In this document: positions 24,804-34,209 of the stretch, piece after piece
Layout: the number at the start of each line of letters is the position of its first letter
Numbering within the stretch: position 1 is the first letter of the stretch
Assembly: GCA_900317105.1 (NCBI GenBank)
Contig: ONFP01000008.1
Coordinates: 1-54,997 of the forward strand
Length of the DNA: 54,997 nucleotides
Direction: 5' to 3'
DNA from: an uncultured Succinatimonas sp.
Lineage (GTDB): Bacteria > Pseudomonadota > Gammaproteobacteria > Enterobacterales > Succinivibrionaceae
Translations under genes and position numbers: made by a program
Notes under the pieces: generated by a model
Seen by the model: the letters and a program-made list of their open reading frames with translations, nothing else
Told to the model about the DNA's origin: nothing
Databases searched by the model: none

Positions 24804-25835
24804 ATGGTTATGGATAAAAAAGATTTTATTGAATACAAAAAAGATCTGCTTGGCAAGATTGATGCTCTGTATCAGAATCAGGAACTGTTCAAGGTAATAA
24901 ATCTGCTTGAAAACTCCGATCTGGATTTTGACTTGTGTAATGAGCTGGTTAGAGCCTATATCAACGCTGCTAACAAAACCTCCGATCCTTACTCATTATT
25001 CGAGAAGGCTAATCTGCTTTTAGATCGCTTCTCTCTTGAGGGAAAGGATAATGCCAAGCATCAGTTCTACAGAGGTTATATCCTGTTTAAACAGGGACTG
25101 ATTGAGGACAGTAAAATCAGATTTGAAAGAGCGCTTCGTTTTGCCTCAGTAAGTGACGGCAGACTTTTTGAACAGATAACCACCATGCTTGCAAATGTCA
25201 ATTCAATGATTGAGCTTGCAGCCTTCAAAGGACAGAGTGACTCGAACAGAAAGCAGATCCTAGAGCATATACAGCAGAATTTTGGTGAATATCAGCATTT
25301 ATGCTCTTTTGATAATGTTGAAATCTATAGAGTTCCTCCAACTGACAAGCATGACTACAATCTTCTGGTTAGCGTTGGACTGTCAGGAAAGGTTATCAAA
25401 GGCATTGATGGTGCTAAGGACGAATGTGTAGAGCTATGTTTTGCTTTGCCAAAGGATTACAAATTCAATCCTGAGTCCAAAAGCAATTTTGAAGTATTCC
25501 TGATGATTGAGGTCATTAAGCATCTGATTTCTACTAAGGATAACATCGGCTTTGGATATTATCTGGAGAAGGATACAGGTTTTAGCTCAAGAACTGCATT
25601 TAACGGAGCAATGCTGGTTGGTCTGGGTGATTACGAAAAGTCTCAGCAGATAATGGAACTCGGAAATGCAGAGCTTTCATTTTTAGAGCTTCTGCCTTTA
25701 AGACCAATGGAACTTAATTTTAGAAAGTCTCATTCAGCTCTGGAGCTGCTAGAACTTTTTAAGGAACGTCTGGTTATGATTACTCCATTTATCTCCACCC
25801 GTGATGATGTATGCAACGTGGTGCCTAAGATTTAA
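24804..25835 (+). CDS. TPR-like and SUFU-like domain protein, possible immunity protein
   Basis: A 343-residue soluble protein. Residues about 5-150 are helical with TPR-like periodicity (for example KANLLLDRFSLEGKDNAKHQFYRGYILFK is repeated-helix in character). The C-terminal part, about 165-330, resembles the suppressor-of-fused domain: VELCFALPKDYKF, then a long central segment, then ELLPLRPMELNF and a closing helix ALELLELFKERL. Bacterial SUFU proteins are often immunity proteins of polymorphic toxins. No toxin gene is seen nearby. Two starts (24804 and 24810) are possible. It stands alone between two ilvIH operons. Confidence 0.6.
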   Translation: MVMDKKDFIEYKKDLLGKIDALYQNQELFKVINLLENSDLDFDLCNELVRAYINAANKTSDPYSLFEKANLLLDRFSLEGKDNAKHQFYRGYILFKQGLIEDSKIRFERALRFASVSDGRLFEQITTMLANVNSMIELAAFKGQSDSNRKQILEHIQQNFGEYQHLCSFDNVEIYRVPPTDKHDYNLLVSVGLSGKVIKGIDGAKDECVELCFALPKDYKFNPESKSNFEVFLMIEVIKHLISTKDNIGFGYYLEKDTGFSSRTAFNGAMLVGLGDYEKSQQIMELGNAELSFLELLPLRPMELNFRKSHSALELLELFKERLVMITPFISTRDDVCNVVPKI

Positions 25836-25888
25836 CATACAGATTTTAAAAGAATAATTTTTTTACATTAGATAAATAGAAACAGACT

Positions 25889-27607
25889 ATGGAAAAATTA
25901 AATGGTGCAAAGCAGGTTGTAAGAGTACTGGAAGATCTCGGTGTTGACCGTATTTTCGGATACCCTGGCGCAGCCGTTACAGATATTTATGATGAGCTTT
26001 TCGACTCTAAGATTGCTCATGTTTTAGCCCGCCATGAACAGGGCGCTGTGCATATGGCGGATGGTTTTGCCCGTTGTACCGGTAAGGTCGGTGTTGCTCT
26101 GGTAACATCAGGTCCAGGCGCAACAAATACAGTTACAGCCCTTGCAACTGCATATGGAGATTCAATTCCTCTGGTACTGATAACAGGCCAGGTAAGTACT
26201 GATCTGATTGGTACAGATGCCTTCCAGGAAGTTGATACTATGGGCGTAACCCGTCCGGTTGTTAAATACAGCTTCCTATGCAAGAAGCCTGAGGATATTG
26301 CCAAGAATATCCGCAAGGCCTTCTATATTGCTTCAACCGGCAGAAAAGGTCCTGTGGTTGTAGATATTCCAAAGAACTGTCAGAATCGTAGCTATCTGTT
26401 TGACTATGAAAAGAATTCAGATATATCAATACGCTCTTATAACCCTACCGTATTTGGACATAAGGGCCAGGTAAAAAGAGCTGCAGCTCAGCTTGCAAAG
26501 GCAAAACAGCCGGTTATGCTGTTAGGTGGTGGTGTAGTTCAGGGTGATGCTTCAGAGATAGCAGCAAAAATTGCAAGACGACTGAATTTCCCTGTGGTTT
26601 CAACTCTTATGGGAATTTCCTCCTATCCAACAACAGACCGTCAGTATCTTGGAATGATTGGTATGCATGGCCTTTATGAAGCTAATGAAACCATGCATAA
26701 TTCCGATCTGATCTTTGCGGTTGGAACCAGATTTGCTGACAGAGCTACAAATATGGTGGCTAAATATTGTCCTAATGCAACAGTGGTTCATATAGATGTT
26801 GATCCTGCATCAATCTCAAAGACAGTCAGCGCCAATATTCCTATTGTTGGTGATGCCAGAACTGTTCTCACTCAGATTGACAAGGAGCTTGATGAGCAGG
26901 GAGTCAAAGAGCCTAATGATCTGTCCTTATGGTGGAAACAGATTGAAGAGTTCAAGAAAAAAGATTGCCTTAAGTATACAAGAAAAGAGGGCATGATTAG
27001 ACCTCAGGAAGTAATTGAGACTATCAACAGAATTTCCAACGAGCTTAAACTGAATCCGGTGATAACCACCGATGTCGGTCAGCATCAGATGTTCTCAGCT
27101 CAGTACTTTGATTTTGAAACTCCAAGACATTTTATAACCTCTGGCGGTTTAGGCACTATGGGCGTAGGTCTTCCTGCTGCCATCGGAGCAAAATTTGCAC
27201 TTCCTGATGCCAATGTATTCTGTATTACCGGAGACGGATCTTTCCAGATGAACATGCAGGAGCTTGCTGTCTGCAGAAAGTATAAGCTTCCTATTAAGAT
27301 TTTTATCCTGGATAACTCTGTTTTAGGTATGGTCCGTCAGTTCCAGACTGTGTTCTATAAAGAACGTTACAGTGCCACCAATCTGGATGGCAATCCTGAT
27401 TTTGTCAAACTTGTTGAGGCGTATGGCTTTAGGGGCATTAGAATTACTGATAATGACAAGCTTGAGTCAACTATCAGAGATGTTCTCATGGCAAAGGATG
27501 AATTCATACTGGTTGATATCATTACAGATACCAACACTAAGGTAATGCCATGGCTGAGAGCTAACGGTTCAATGATAGACATGATGTTGAATGAGGAGGA
27601 GAAATAA
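25889..27607 (+). CDS. ilvI: Acetolactate synthase large subunit, isozyme 2
   Basis: A 572-residue second copy of the large subunit. The catalytic Glu (ARHEQGAVHMADGFAR) and the ThDP motif (GDGSFQMN) are intact, so it should be active. It differs at a key position: GMVRQFQ has Phe485 where the first copy and most relatives have Trp, the residue that favours 2-ketobutyrate and is part of the sulfonylurea site in known enzymes. Its C-terminus also reads MPWLRANGSM instead of the usual PM-containing stretch. It is followed directly by its small subunit gene and has its own promoter region after the SUFU-like gene. Confidence 0.95.
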   Translation: MEKLNGAKQVVRVLEDLGVDRIFGYPGAAVTDIYDELFDSKIAHVLARHEQGAVHMADGFARCTGKVGVALVTSGPGATNTVTALATAYGDSIPLVLITGQVSTDLIGTDAFQEVDTMGVTRPVVKYSFLCKKPEDIAKNIRKAFYIASTGRKGPVVVDIPKNCQNRSYLFDYEKNSDISIRSYNPTVFGHKGQVKRAAAQLAKAKQPVMLLGGGVVQGDASEIAAKIARRLNFPVVSTLMGISSYPTTDRQYLGMIGMHGLYEANETMHNSDLIFAVGTRFADRATNMVAKYCPNATVVHIDVDPASISKTVSANIPIVGDARTVLTQIDKELDEQGVKEPNDLSLWWKQIEEFKKKDCLKYTRKEGMIRPQEVIETINRISNELKLNPVITTDVGQHQMFSAQYFDFETPRHFITSGGLGTMGVGLPAAIGAKFALPDANVFCITGDGSFQMNMQELAVCRKYKLPIKIFILDNSVLGMVRQFQTVFYKERYSATNLDGNPDFVKLVEAYGFRGIRITDNDKLESTIRDVLMAKDEFILVDIITDTNTKVMPWLRANGSMIDMMLNEEEK

Positions 27608-28111
27608 ATGAGACACGTTATATCAATCTTGCTGGAAAACGAAGCCGGTGCCTTATCTCGTGTTGTAGGTTTATTCTCTCAGCGTGGATACAACATCGAC
27701 GGTCTGACTGTAGCTCCTACTGATGATCCTACCTTATCCCGCTGTTCTATCCTGACTACAGGAGACAAGTGGGAAGCAGAACAGATTACCAAACAGCTGC
27801 ATAAGCTAGTCTGTGTCTACCGTGTTTCAGCTTTATTAGAAGAGGCAGAAGGCGGAATTGAGCGCGAGATGGTACTCATAAAGGTTAATACACCAAACAA
27901 GAATGCTCGAGATGAGGTTAAAGGTCTGGCTGATATCTTTAATTCAAAGATTATAGATGTTAATGCGGAAATCTTTACCTTAGAGTTTGTCGGTAATTCA
28001 TCAGAAATTGACAACTTTATTACCACAGTAGGCAAGCTTGTTGAAGTTCTTGAGGTAGTAAGATCCGGTGTAGTGGGAATAGCCAAGGGCAATCATTTCA
28101 TGAAGCCTTAG
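27608..28111 (+). CDS. ilvH: Acetolactate synthase regulatory subunit, isozyme 2
   Basis: A 167-residue IlvH-type small subunit. The ACT domain begins HVISILLENEAGALSRVVGL and keeps the positions for valine binding; APTDDPTLSR is almost the same as in E. coli IlvH. The C-terminal domain ends with RSGVVGIAKG. It begins at the base after the large subunit stop, behind GAGGAGG, a strong ribosome binding site. The pair with the large subunit of isozyme 2 forms a complete second enzyme. Confidence 0.95.
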   Translation: MRHVISILLENEAGALSRVVGLFSQRGYNIDGLTVAPTDDPTLSRCSILTTGDKWEAEQITKQLHKLVCVYRVSALLEEAEGGIEREMVLIKVNTPNKNARDEVKGLADIFNSKIIDVNAEIFTLEFVGNSSEIDNFITTVGKLVEVLEVVRSGVVGIAKGNHFMKP

Positions 28112-28141
28112 AGCATTCTTTTGATTTGAATTAAAACAAAG

Positions 28142-28161
28142 GAGAGGATCTTGATCCTCTC
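28142..28161. terminator. Bidirectional terminator between ilvH and rmuC
   Basis: A perfect 9-bp stem (GAGAGGATC with GATCCTCTC) around two bases lies between convergent genes; TTAAAA follows on the plus strand. Confidence 0.7.
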
Positions 28162-28199
28162 TTAAAACATCTCTTCAGGTATTTTTTAACCTGTCTTAC

Positions 28200-29891
28200 C
28201 TAGTTCTTGTCATTAACTGCCAGACTGTCTTTAGCCTCATTTGGAATCATTTCCATGGTATTTCCCTCTATGGTCAGTACATTACTATCCTGTAACTTTA
28301 CATAGTGAGAGCCTGCTGTATTAAAGTTTGCAAGTTTGTTCTTCAGATTTCCTCTGCCGGCATACAGAAGATTCTGCAGTTCAAGAAGACTCTTCTGCTG
28401 TTTGTCGGAACTGCTTAAGACGGCAGCCATCTTCTCCTCAATGGTAGAGAATTTTTTCCAGATGTCCTGCGCTGTTCTGATGAGCTCTCCGATATTTTCT
28501 GTCTGCTCAGACATCATCCACAGATTGGATACTACACGTAGGGCAGGTAGCAGTGATGAAGGAGACACCAGGTAGATTCTGTTTCTGGCTGCTTCATTGT
28601 ACAGTCCTGAATCTGTCTTTAGTGCATCGTAAAGAGCTCCATCCAAAGGTACAAACATAAAGACAAAAGAAGGGCAGTTTAAGGTCTTCCTGTAATCATC
28701 ACAGTATCTTTTAGCCTTAAGTTCATTAACATGTTTTCTAACTGAGGCAATATGTGCTTTGAGGTGATTATCCTTTTCAGCTTTGTCCTGTGCATTGATG
28801 AAATTTGTATAGGCTGTAAGAGAACATTTTGCATCAATTACTATACAGTGATTATCTGGCAGATAAACTACCGCATCAGGACGACCGGTATGATTTATGT
28901 CATTGCTGTCTGGTTTTACAGCCACTTCTCGTTCGTAATCTCTGCCTTTTTCAAGTCCAGAGCTTTCCAAAACCCTTTCAAGTTGAAGTTCTCCCCAGAT
29001 ACCTTGAGTCTTTACGCCAGAGCGAAGTGCATTAGTCAGTTCCTGTGCCTGATTTGACAAAGTCAAAGAGGATTCCTGCAGATTCTTAAGCTCATTTTCA
29101 AAAGCACCAACTCTTTTTTCCTGCTGGGCATGATTATCGTTGACCATCTGCTTGAATTTATCAAGCTCTTCTCTTAATGGCTTTACAATGTTCTCAAGAT
29201 TAGACTGAGAGTGCCTGCTCAGATCTTCTGTTCCATTCTTTACGAATTTCTCGGAGAGAGCGGTTAGCTGTTCTTCTAACTTCTGCTTTGAAAGGTTATA
29301 GGTTTCCTCAATCTTCTGATAGAGTAGTCTGTCTGAATCAATCTTGGCTTCAAGAACCTTGTTTTTTGTTATGAGCTCTTCCTTTTGTGTGTTGAGTTCT
29401 AGCTTTTCTTCAAGTGTGGCTGTGATCTTATCGGAGATTTCCTGGTAGTTTCTGATCAGAGTTTCATTCTGTGTTGAGAGATCTTTATTCTGATCCTCTA
29501 GGTTTCTGATGTTATTCTGGAGATCGGCAACATTCTTTTCTAAAAGTCTTATTTTCTCGGCGCCAAGTGACATCTGTGAACTTAATGCGCTGTTATCGGA
29601 CAGACACTTCTGATACTGGAGATTAAGATTAACAAAGTTCCTATCACTCTCCTCACTTCTGAGTTTGAGATTATCGAACTCTGAATTTTTCTGATTTAGG
29701 CCGTTGTTAAGATCCATAACTGCTTTGTTCAGTTCCTGATTGGTCTTATCAAGCTCAGTTGCCTTTTTGCTCAGATCGGAGTTTCGGAGATAAAAGTAAA
29801 TTGATGTAATCAAGAGTAGACCAATGATAGCCACGAAGATTATCGGGTTATTTAAGATAAAATCCATTGTAAAATCAAGTACCTGTGACAT
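28200..29891 (-). CDS. rmuC: RmuC, DNA recombination protein
   Basis: A 563-residue RmuC-family protein. An N-terminal membrane helix (about residues 13-30) is followed by a long coiled coil (about 35-265, heptads of L, E, K, Q) and the RmuC nuclease-like domain (about 275-480), with TQGIWGELQLERVLE, GRPDAVVYLPDN and VIDAKCSLTAY as family hallmarks. RmuC limits recombination between inverted repeats. It is a single gene with a terminator-like hairpin at its end and an upstream gap of 109 bases to ppk. Confidence 0.93.
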   Translation of the reverse strand: MSQVLDFTMDFILNNPIIFVAIIGLLLITSIYFYLRNSDLSKKATELDKTNQELNKAVMDLNNGLNQKNSEFDNLKLRSEESDRNFVNLNLQYQKCLSDNSALSSQMSLGAEKIRLLEKNVADLQNNIRNLEDQNKDLSTQNETLIRNYQEISDKITATLEEKLELNTQKEELITKNKVLEAKIDSDRLLYQKIEETYNLSKQKLEEQLTALSEKFVKNGTEDLSRHSQSNLENIVKPLREELDKFKQMVNDNHAQQEKRVGAFENELKNLQESSLTLSNQAQELTNALRSGVKTQGIWGELQLERVLESSGLEKGRDYEREVAVKPDSNDINHTGRPDAVVYLPDNHCIVIDAKCSLTAYTNFINAQDKAEKDNHLKAHIASVRKHVNELKAKRYCDDYRKTLNCPSFVFMFVPLDGALYDALKTDSGLYNEAARNRIYLVSPSSLLPALRVVSNLWMMSEQTENIGELIRTAQDIWKKFSTIEEKMAAVLSSSDKQQKSLLELQNLLYAGRGNLKNKLANFNTAGSHYVKLQDSNVLTIEGNTMEMIPNEAKDSLAVNDKN

Positions 29892-29973
29892 TCTTTAAAT
29901 ATTGTTTTGTTTTTTAATGTATAGGGTTACCACATGCGTAGTAGTACTGTATCTATGATACCACGAACACAAA

Positions 29974-29996
29974 AATGCGCGTTTAAAACGCGCATT
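29974..29996 (-). terminator. Intrinsic terminator of ppk
   Basis: AATGCGCGTTT pairs with AAACGCGCATT and is followed on the minus strand by TTTTT, five bases after the ppk stop codon. Confidence 0.82.
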
Positions 29997-30000
29997 CTCT

Positions 30001-32064
30001 TTAAATATCTATGGCCATTTCGTTTTCCACTCTGACCAGATAATCATGTATTTCTATCTGCGAGCGGATCTGTTTTTCGTTCGGACCAGCCTGAACGTAG
30101 TTGTTAACCTGATCTGCATCAACAATTCTGGCTTTTCGATTATCCTTCTGCTGCAGTATCAAAATAGCTTTGATCCTCTCCTTTAGATCAGGATCGAGAA
30201 TTTTGGTTCCAACTTCTATTCTCAGATCAAGATTTCGTCTCATCCAGTCTGCGGAACTGATATAAAGCTCATCATTTCCTCCGTTATTAAACAGCATGAC
30301 GCGAGGGTGCTCAAGGAAGCGATCGACAATCGAAGTGATATAGATGTTTTCTGACAGTCCTGGAACTCCTGCCTTTATTGAGCACATGCCTCTGACGATA
30401 CCTCTGATTTTAACTCCGGCCTGACTTGCCTCGTAAAGCTTTTCAATCAGGTCAATATCTACAAGGGCATTGACTTTAAAGTTGATGGCGGCCTCTTTTC
30501 CTTCTTTTGCAAACTTGATCTCTCGGTCAATCATGGACGCGATTTTTTCACGAGCATTCAGAGGTGAAACCAGAAGGTTGTTGAATACTGGTCGAGTGTA
30601 TGGGTATTCAATAAATCTGAATACATCGTTTACTTCGGAAGTTACCTTCTCGTTTGCAGTGAACAGTGCAAAGTCGGTATAGATTTTTGCTGTCTTTTCG
30701 TTGAAGTTACCGGTACCGATATGTGCATAGTGGATTATCTTATCCCCTTCATGTCTGGTAACGAGACACAGTTTTGAATGGATCTTGAGGGTTGGCAGTC
30801 CGAATAGGACCTTAACACCAGCCTGTGTCAGGAAGGAGGCCCATTTAACATTGTTTGCCTCATCGAATCTTGCCTTAAGTTCAACCACTACGGTAACCGA
30901 TTTTCCGTTGTTGGCAGCATGCATCAGCGAGTTGATAACACGGCTGTTGCTGGCTACTCGATAGATGTTGATCTTAATGGAGCTTACCTTTGGATCATAA
31001 GAGGCGTAACGCAGAAACTCTGTGAAATAGTCAAATGAATAGTATGGATAGTAAAGTAGTACATCCTTTTTAGCTATGGCCTCAAATGGAGTAATTGCGG
31101 TCTCAAACTGAATTGACTTGATCTCACTGAGGCTTGGGTTTTCCATGTCATCGCTGCCAATGCTTGGGAAGGATAGGAAATCCTTGAAGTTGTGGTAGCG
31201 GTTTCCTGGCATCATGGAGTCAATGGCAGACATCTTAAGCTCGCTTGCCATGAATCTGACCATATCCTCTGGCATTGCGGCATCATATGAAAAACGAACC
31301 GGCATTGCGTTAAGTCTCTGTTTAAGAGCCTCTGACATGTTCTCTAAAACCGAGCGATCGATATTACCCAAGAGATCGTATTCAGCATCACGGTTCATTT
31401 TAATCGAATAGGCTTCAATATTGTCGTATTCGTAAAGACCGCGGAAGATCATCTCCATGCCTACACGGATGACGTCATCGAGGAACATGAAGACGACGCT
31501 GTTATCTTCAGATGGCATACGGATAAAACGAGGAATCTTGTCTGTTGGAATTTCAATTAGGGCATGATATTCACTGGTACTGTTTGAAAGCTTTACCAAA
31601 AGATAGGTAAACTCATCCTTTAAGAACGATACCAGATCGGTTTCTGCATCAATGATTACAGGATTGATATGTTTTAAAACATGATGCTTGAAATAGGAGG
31701 ATACCCAGTCTTTCTGGTCCTGGGTAATAGAATCCTGATCTCTCATCAGAATATTATGCTTGGAGAGTTCCTCGAGCAAATCTGAATAGATGCTGTTAAG
31801 AGTTCTCTGATATTTGTTTGCTTCATTCTGAACCTGACGCAGAAGGTTTACAGCAGCCTCGTTTTCTCCCTGTGCATTATTGATGATTACCTGTCTTTTA
31901 AGTTCAGCTACTCGCACTTTGAAGAATTCGTCAAGGTTACTGGAATAAATACCTAAAAATCTGACTCTTTCGATTAATGGAACAGAAGGATCTGCTGCCT
32001 CCTGTAGAACTCTTCCGTTAAATGAAAGCCAGGATAGTTCCTTTGGAACAAATTTATCTATCAT
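30001..32064 (-). CDS. ppk: Ppk, polyphosphate kinase 1
   Basis: A 687-residue enzyme that polymerises the gamma phosphate of ATP into polyphosphate at the inner membrane. It begins with the family pattern ELSWLSFNGRVLQEA, and the catalytic region contains the histidine pair in IHSKLCLVTRHEG and HYAHIGTGNFNEKTA, whose first His is phosphorylated in known enzymes. All four domains are present at the usual length (E. coli 688). In E. coli ppk is followed by ppx; here a terminator and rmuC follow, so ppx is absent from this locus. Confidence 0.97.
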   Translation of the reverse strand: MIDKFVPKELSWLSFNGRVLQEAADPSVPLIERVRFLGIYSSNLDEFFKVRVAELKRQVIINNAQGENEAAVNLLRQVQNEANKYQRTLNSIYSDLLEELSKHNILMRDQDSITQDQKDWVSSYFKHHVLKHINPVIIDAETDLVSFLKDEFTYLLVKLSNSTSEYHALIEIPTDKIPRFIRMPSEDNSVVFMFLDDVIRVGMEMIFRGLYEYDNIEAYSIKMNRDAEYDLLGNIDRSVLENMSEALKQRLNAMPVRFSYDAAMPEDMVRFMASELKMSAIDSMMPGNRYHNFKDFLSFPSIGSDDMENPSLSEIKSIQFETAITPFEAIAKKDVLLYYPYYSFDYFTEFLRYASYDPKVSSIKINIYRVASNSRVINSLMHAANNGKSVTVVVELKARFDEANNVKWASFLTQAGVKVLFGLPTLKIHSKLCLVTRHEGDKIIHYAHIGTGNFNEKTAKIYTDFALFTANEKVTSEVNDVFRFIEYPYTRPVFNNLLVSPLNAREKIASMIDREIKFAKEGKEAAINFKVNALVDIDLIEKLYEASQAGVKIRGIVRGMCSIKAGVPGLSENIYITSIVDRFLEHPRVMLFNNGGNDELYISSADWMRRNLDLRIEVGTKILDPDLKERIKAILILQQKDNRKARIVDADQVNNYVQAGPNEKQIRSQIEIHDYLVRVENEMAIDI

Positions 32065-32252
32065 GTCCGCCTCTTATTTTCATATCACCTAATAGACAAG
32101 TATAGTTAGTGGAGTGCAGGTTTGTGAATTTGTTGTGTGACAATTTCGGAAAGTCATAACATCTAATATCTGTTTTTTTTGATGAAAGACAAAAAAGTCA
32201 AAGAAATCAGACAAAAAACTACTATCTGTTGAATCAATCCAAAATTAAGTTT

Positions 32253-32939
32253 CTAGTCTTTGAGAGAATCTTTGGTTTTTGAGAGTTTCTCAAACACATT
32301 GTTGTTAAACGCAATGTCAAAAAGATACTGCTTGGCGTTTTCATCTCCAAGTTTTGCTGACTCTTTGAGCAGATCTGCGCCGATTGCGAAGGTTTTTTCA
32401 TTGTTGCAGAATAGTCTGCCCATGATGTAATAACCTGTTTTTAGGCCCAGAAGATTAGTTACTCTGCGAGACCAGTACGCACCATCATTTATAAGATCTT
32501 CAGAATAGAACTGACGGGCGATTTTTGCAGATACCGTTCCTCTTGAAACAAAGTAATTGAGATATTCCTGATGTCCTTCGCTAACAGCCTTCTGAATACA
32601 CATTTCATATATAAGGTTGGTATTAACCTTCTGATATTCATAAGGCTTGACCTCGTATTCGAGAACTGATGAATCTTCAAGCTCTGGCAGGGCTGTATTT
32701 TTGTCAAAATCATCTGTCTGAAGAGAGGATACGTACATACGTACAACTTTTGGGGCTGCACTCATATCTCCGGTTGTACATTTTTTTGCGTATTCGGTGA
32801 AGGTTTCTTCTGCTTTTGAAGAATATTCCTGCTTTTCTTCAACTGGCACCACTATCTTTTCTGCTGTTTCATCCTCTAAGGCACAGCCATTGAGGACAAC
32901 AGAAAATACCATAGACAAAAGCAGGAATGACTTTTTCAC
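32253..32939 (-). CDS. Lipoprotein with a Sel1-like repeat, unknown function
   Basis: A 228-residue predicted lipoprotein: residues 1-18 form a signal peptide with lipobox LNGC, Cys19 modified. The following acidic linker leads to a helical domain; near residues 166-205 the pattern GYYIMGRLFCNN...GADLLKESAKLGDENAKQYL looks like one Sel1/TPR-type repeat. I cannot name a family. It starts 5 bases after the bamE stop on the same strand, so it is co-transcribed with bamE and may work at the outer membrane. Confidence 0.6.
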   Translation of the reverse strand: MKKSFLLLSMVFSVVLNGCALEDETAEKIVVPVEEKQEYSSKAEETFTEYAKKCTTGDMSAAPKVVRMYVSSLQTDDFDKNTALPELEDSSVLEYEVKPYEYQKVNTNLIYEMCIQKAVSEGHQEYLNYFVSRGTVSAKIARQFYSEDLINDGAYWSRRVTNLLGLKTGYYIMGRLFCNNEKTFAIGADLLKESAKLGDENAKQYLFDIAFNNNVFEKLSKTKDSLKD

Positions 32940-32944
32940 AGGTT

Positions 32945-33337
32945 CTATTCCTGTGGTAGCTCGAAATTATCAACCTGGCTGTTAGCAGGAAGAGTCTGCG
33001 AGCCGGCTTCAAAGCCGGATGGACGCTTGAAGTCACCTGACATGTCCACAAGAGTGTTGTTCTGGAAGAGTAAAACCAGGTTCTTGATTTCAGGATCGCT
33101 CCAGCCCTCACGTTTGAAGGCTGTGTAGTACCAGCGTGATTTATCAAAAGGATCAACCAGCATAGGAGCTCCTAGAACATATCTTACCTGTTCTGATGAC
33201 ATTCCATATGAAAGGTTATTAACAAGATCCTGATCAACATAGTTACCCTGATTAAGATCTGCTCTATATGCACATGAAGATACAAAAGGTACACAGGCAC
33301 AGATTGCAGCCTTGCATAAAAATTTATTTAACTTCAT
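32945..33337 (-). CDS. bamE: BamE, outer-membrane assembly lipoprotein
   Basis: A 130-residue SmpA/OmlA-family lipoprotein of the BAM complex. The signal peptide ends with lipobox VSSC near residue 21. The family core NYVDQDLVNNLSYGMSSEQV and VRYVLGAPMLVDPF is clear, then RWYYTAF and the strand LVLLFQNNTLVDMSGDF. The C-terminal 25 residues are less conserved. It is divergent from grpE, as bamE stands near grpE in enterobacteria (recN, often between, is absent). Confidence 0.94.
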   Translation of the reverse strand: MKLNKFLCKAAICACVPFVSSCAYRADLNQGNYVDQDLVNNLSYGMSSEQVRYVLGAPMLVDPFDKSRWYYTAFKREGWSDPEIKNLVLLFQNNTLVDMSGDFKRPSGFEAGSQTLPANSQVDNFELPQE

Positions 33338-33430
33338 AAAAAAATCCTTTTTTTAAAAGAAATTGTAGCAAAAAAGAGTATGTATCTGATTTTATTTTTA
33401 TTTATTTTTTTATTTTTTTTAGATATTGCT

Positions 33431-33459
33431 CTTGAAATCAAAAAAGTCGATCCCCATCT
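33431..33459 (+). promoter_or_regulatory. Sigma-32 heat-shock promoter of grpE
   Basis: CTTGAAA (33431-33437) and CCCCATCT (33452-33459) are separated by 14 bases, matching the RpoH consensus CTTGAAA-N(11-16)-CCCCATNT. It lies 41 bases before the grpE start. Confidence 0.92.
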
Positions 33460-33500
33460 TAGTTGTAACGTTAAATTAACAACAATTTTAAGAGAAAAAA

Positions 33501-34208
33501 ATGCAGACTGAAGAAACTCAGATGAAACAGGCTTTTGAGAATGCTCAGAATCTTGATGATTCTCAGAATATTGAAGAAATAGAAACTGAAAACGTTGAGG
33601 CTCAGAATGATGTTGAACCAGAGGCTGAAAATGCATCTGAGGAAAATCAGGGCTCAACCTTTGATGTTAAAGAAATTCTTGCTGAGAATGAGCAGTTAAG
33701 ATTACAGATTTCTGCTTTGGAAACTAAGCACAAGGACGAGATTGACCGTTTGGTTCGTGCTGTTGCCGAAACCGAAAATCAGAAAAAACGTATCGAAGCC
33801 GATGTTGAGCGCGAAAGAAAATTCGGTAATGAGAAGCTTCTAAAAGCTCTGATTCCTGTTGTAGATTCACTGGAGTTAGCACTGCAGCATACTGATCCGA
33901 ACAATGAAGCTGTTAAGCCTACTATTGAAGGTGTACAGAACACAGTTACTCTTTTATTAAAGGAGCTTTCAAAGTTTGGTGTTACCGCTGTAGATCCATT
34001 AAATCAGCCTTTTGATCCAAATCTTCATCAGGCAATTTCAATGGCTCCTTCAAACGAGGTAGAAGCTAACAAGGTAATGTCTGTTATGCAGAAAGGTTAC
34101 ACACTGAATGGAAGAGTTGTAAGACCTGCAATGGTTATTGTATCCAGAGGCGCTCCTCAGGAGGCTCCTGCCGGGGATGAAAAAAATACAATAAATATTG
34201 AAGCATAG
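33501..34208 (+). CDS. grpE: GrpE, nucleotide exchange factor
   Basis: A 235-residue co-chaperone that releases ADP from DnaK. An acidic, low-complexity N-terminus (about 1-55) precedes the long coiled coil (about 60-120) and the beta wing domain, with LKALIPVVDSLELALQHT, FGVTAVDPLNQPFDPNLHQA and GYTLNGRVVRPAMVIVS as family marks. It is about 40 residues longer than E. coli GrpE (197), mostly in the acidic N-terminus. It sits behind a clear heat-shock promoter and directly before dnaK. Confidence 0.96.
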   Translation: MQTEETQMKQAFENAQNLDDSQNIEEIETENVEAQNDVEPEAENASEENQGSTFDVKEILAENEQLRLQISALETKHKDEIDRLVRAVAETENQKKRIEADVERERKFGNEKLLKALIPVVDSLELALQHTDPNNEAVKPTIEGVQNTVTLLLKELSKFGVTAVDPLNQPFDPNLHQAISMAPSNEVEANKVMSVMQKGYTLNGRVVRPAMVIVSRGAPQEAPAGDEKNTINIEA

Positions 34209-34209
34209 T

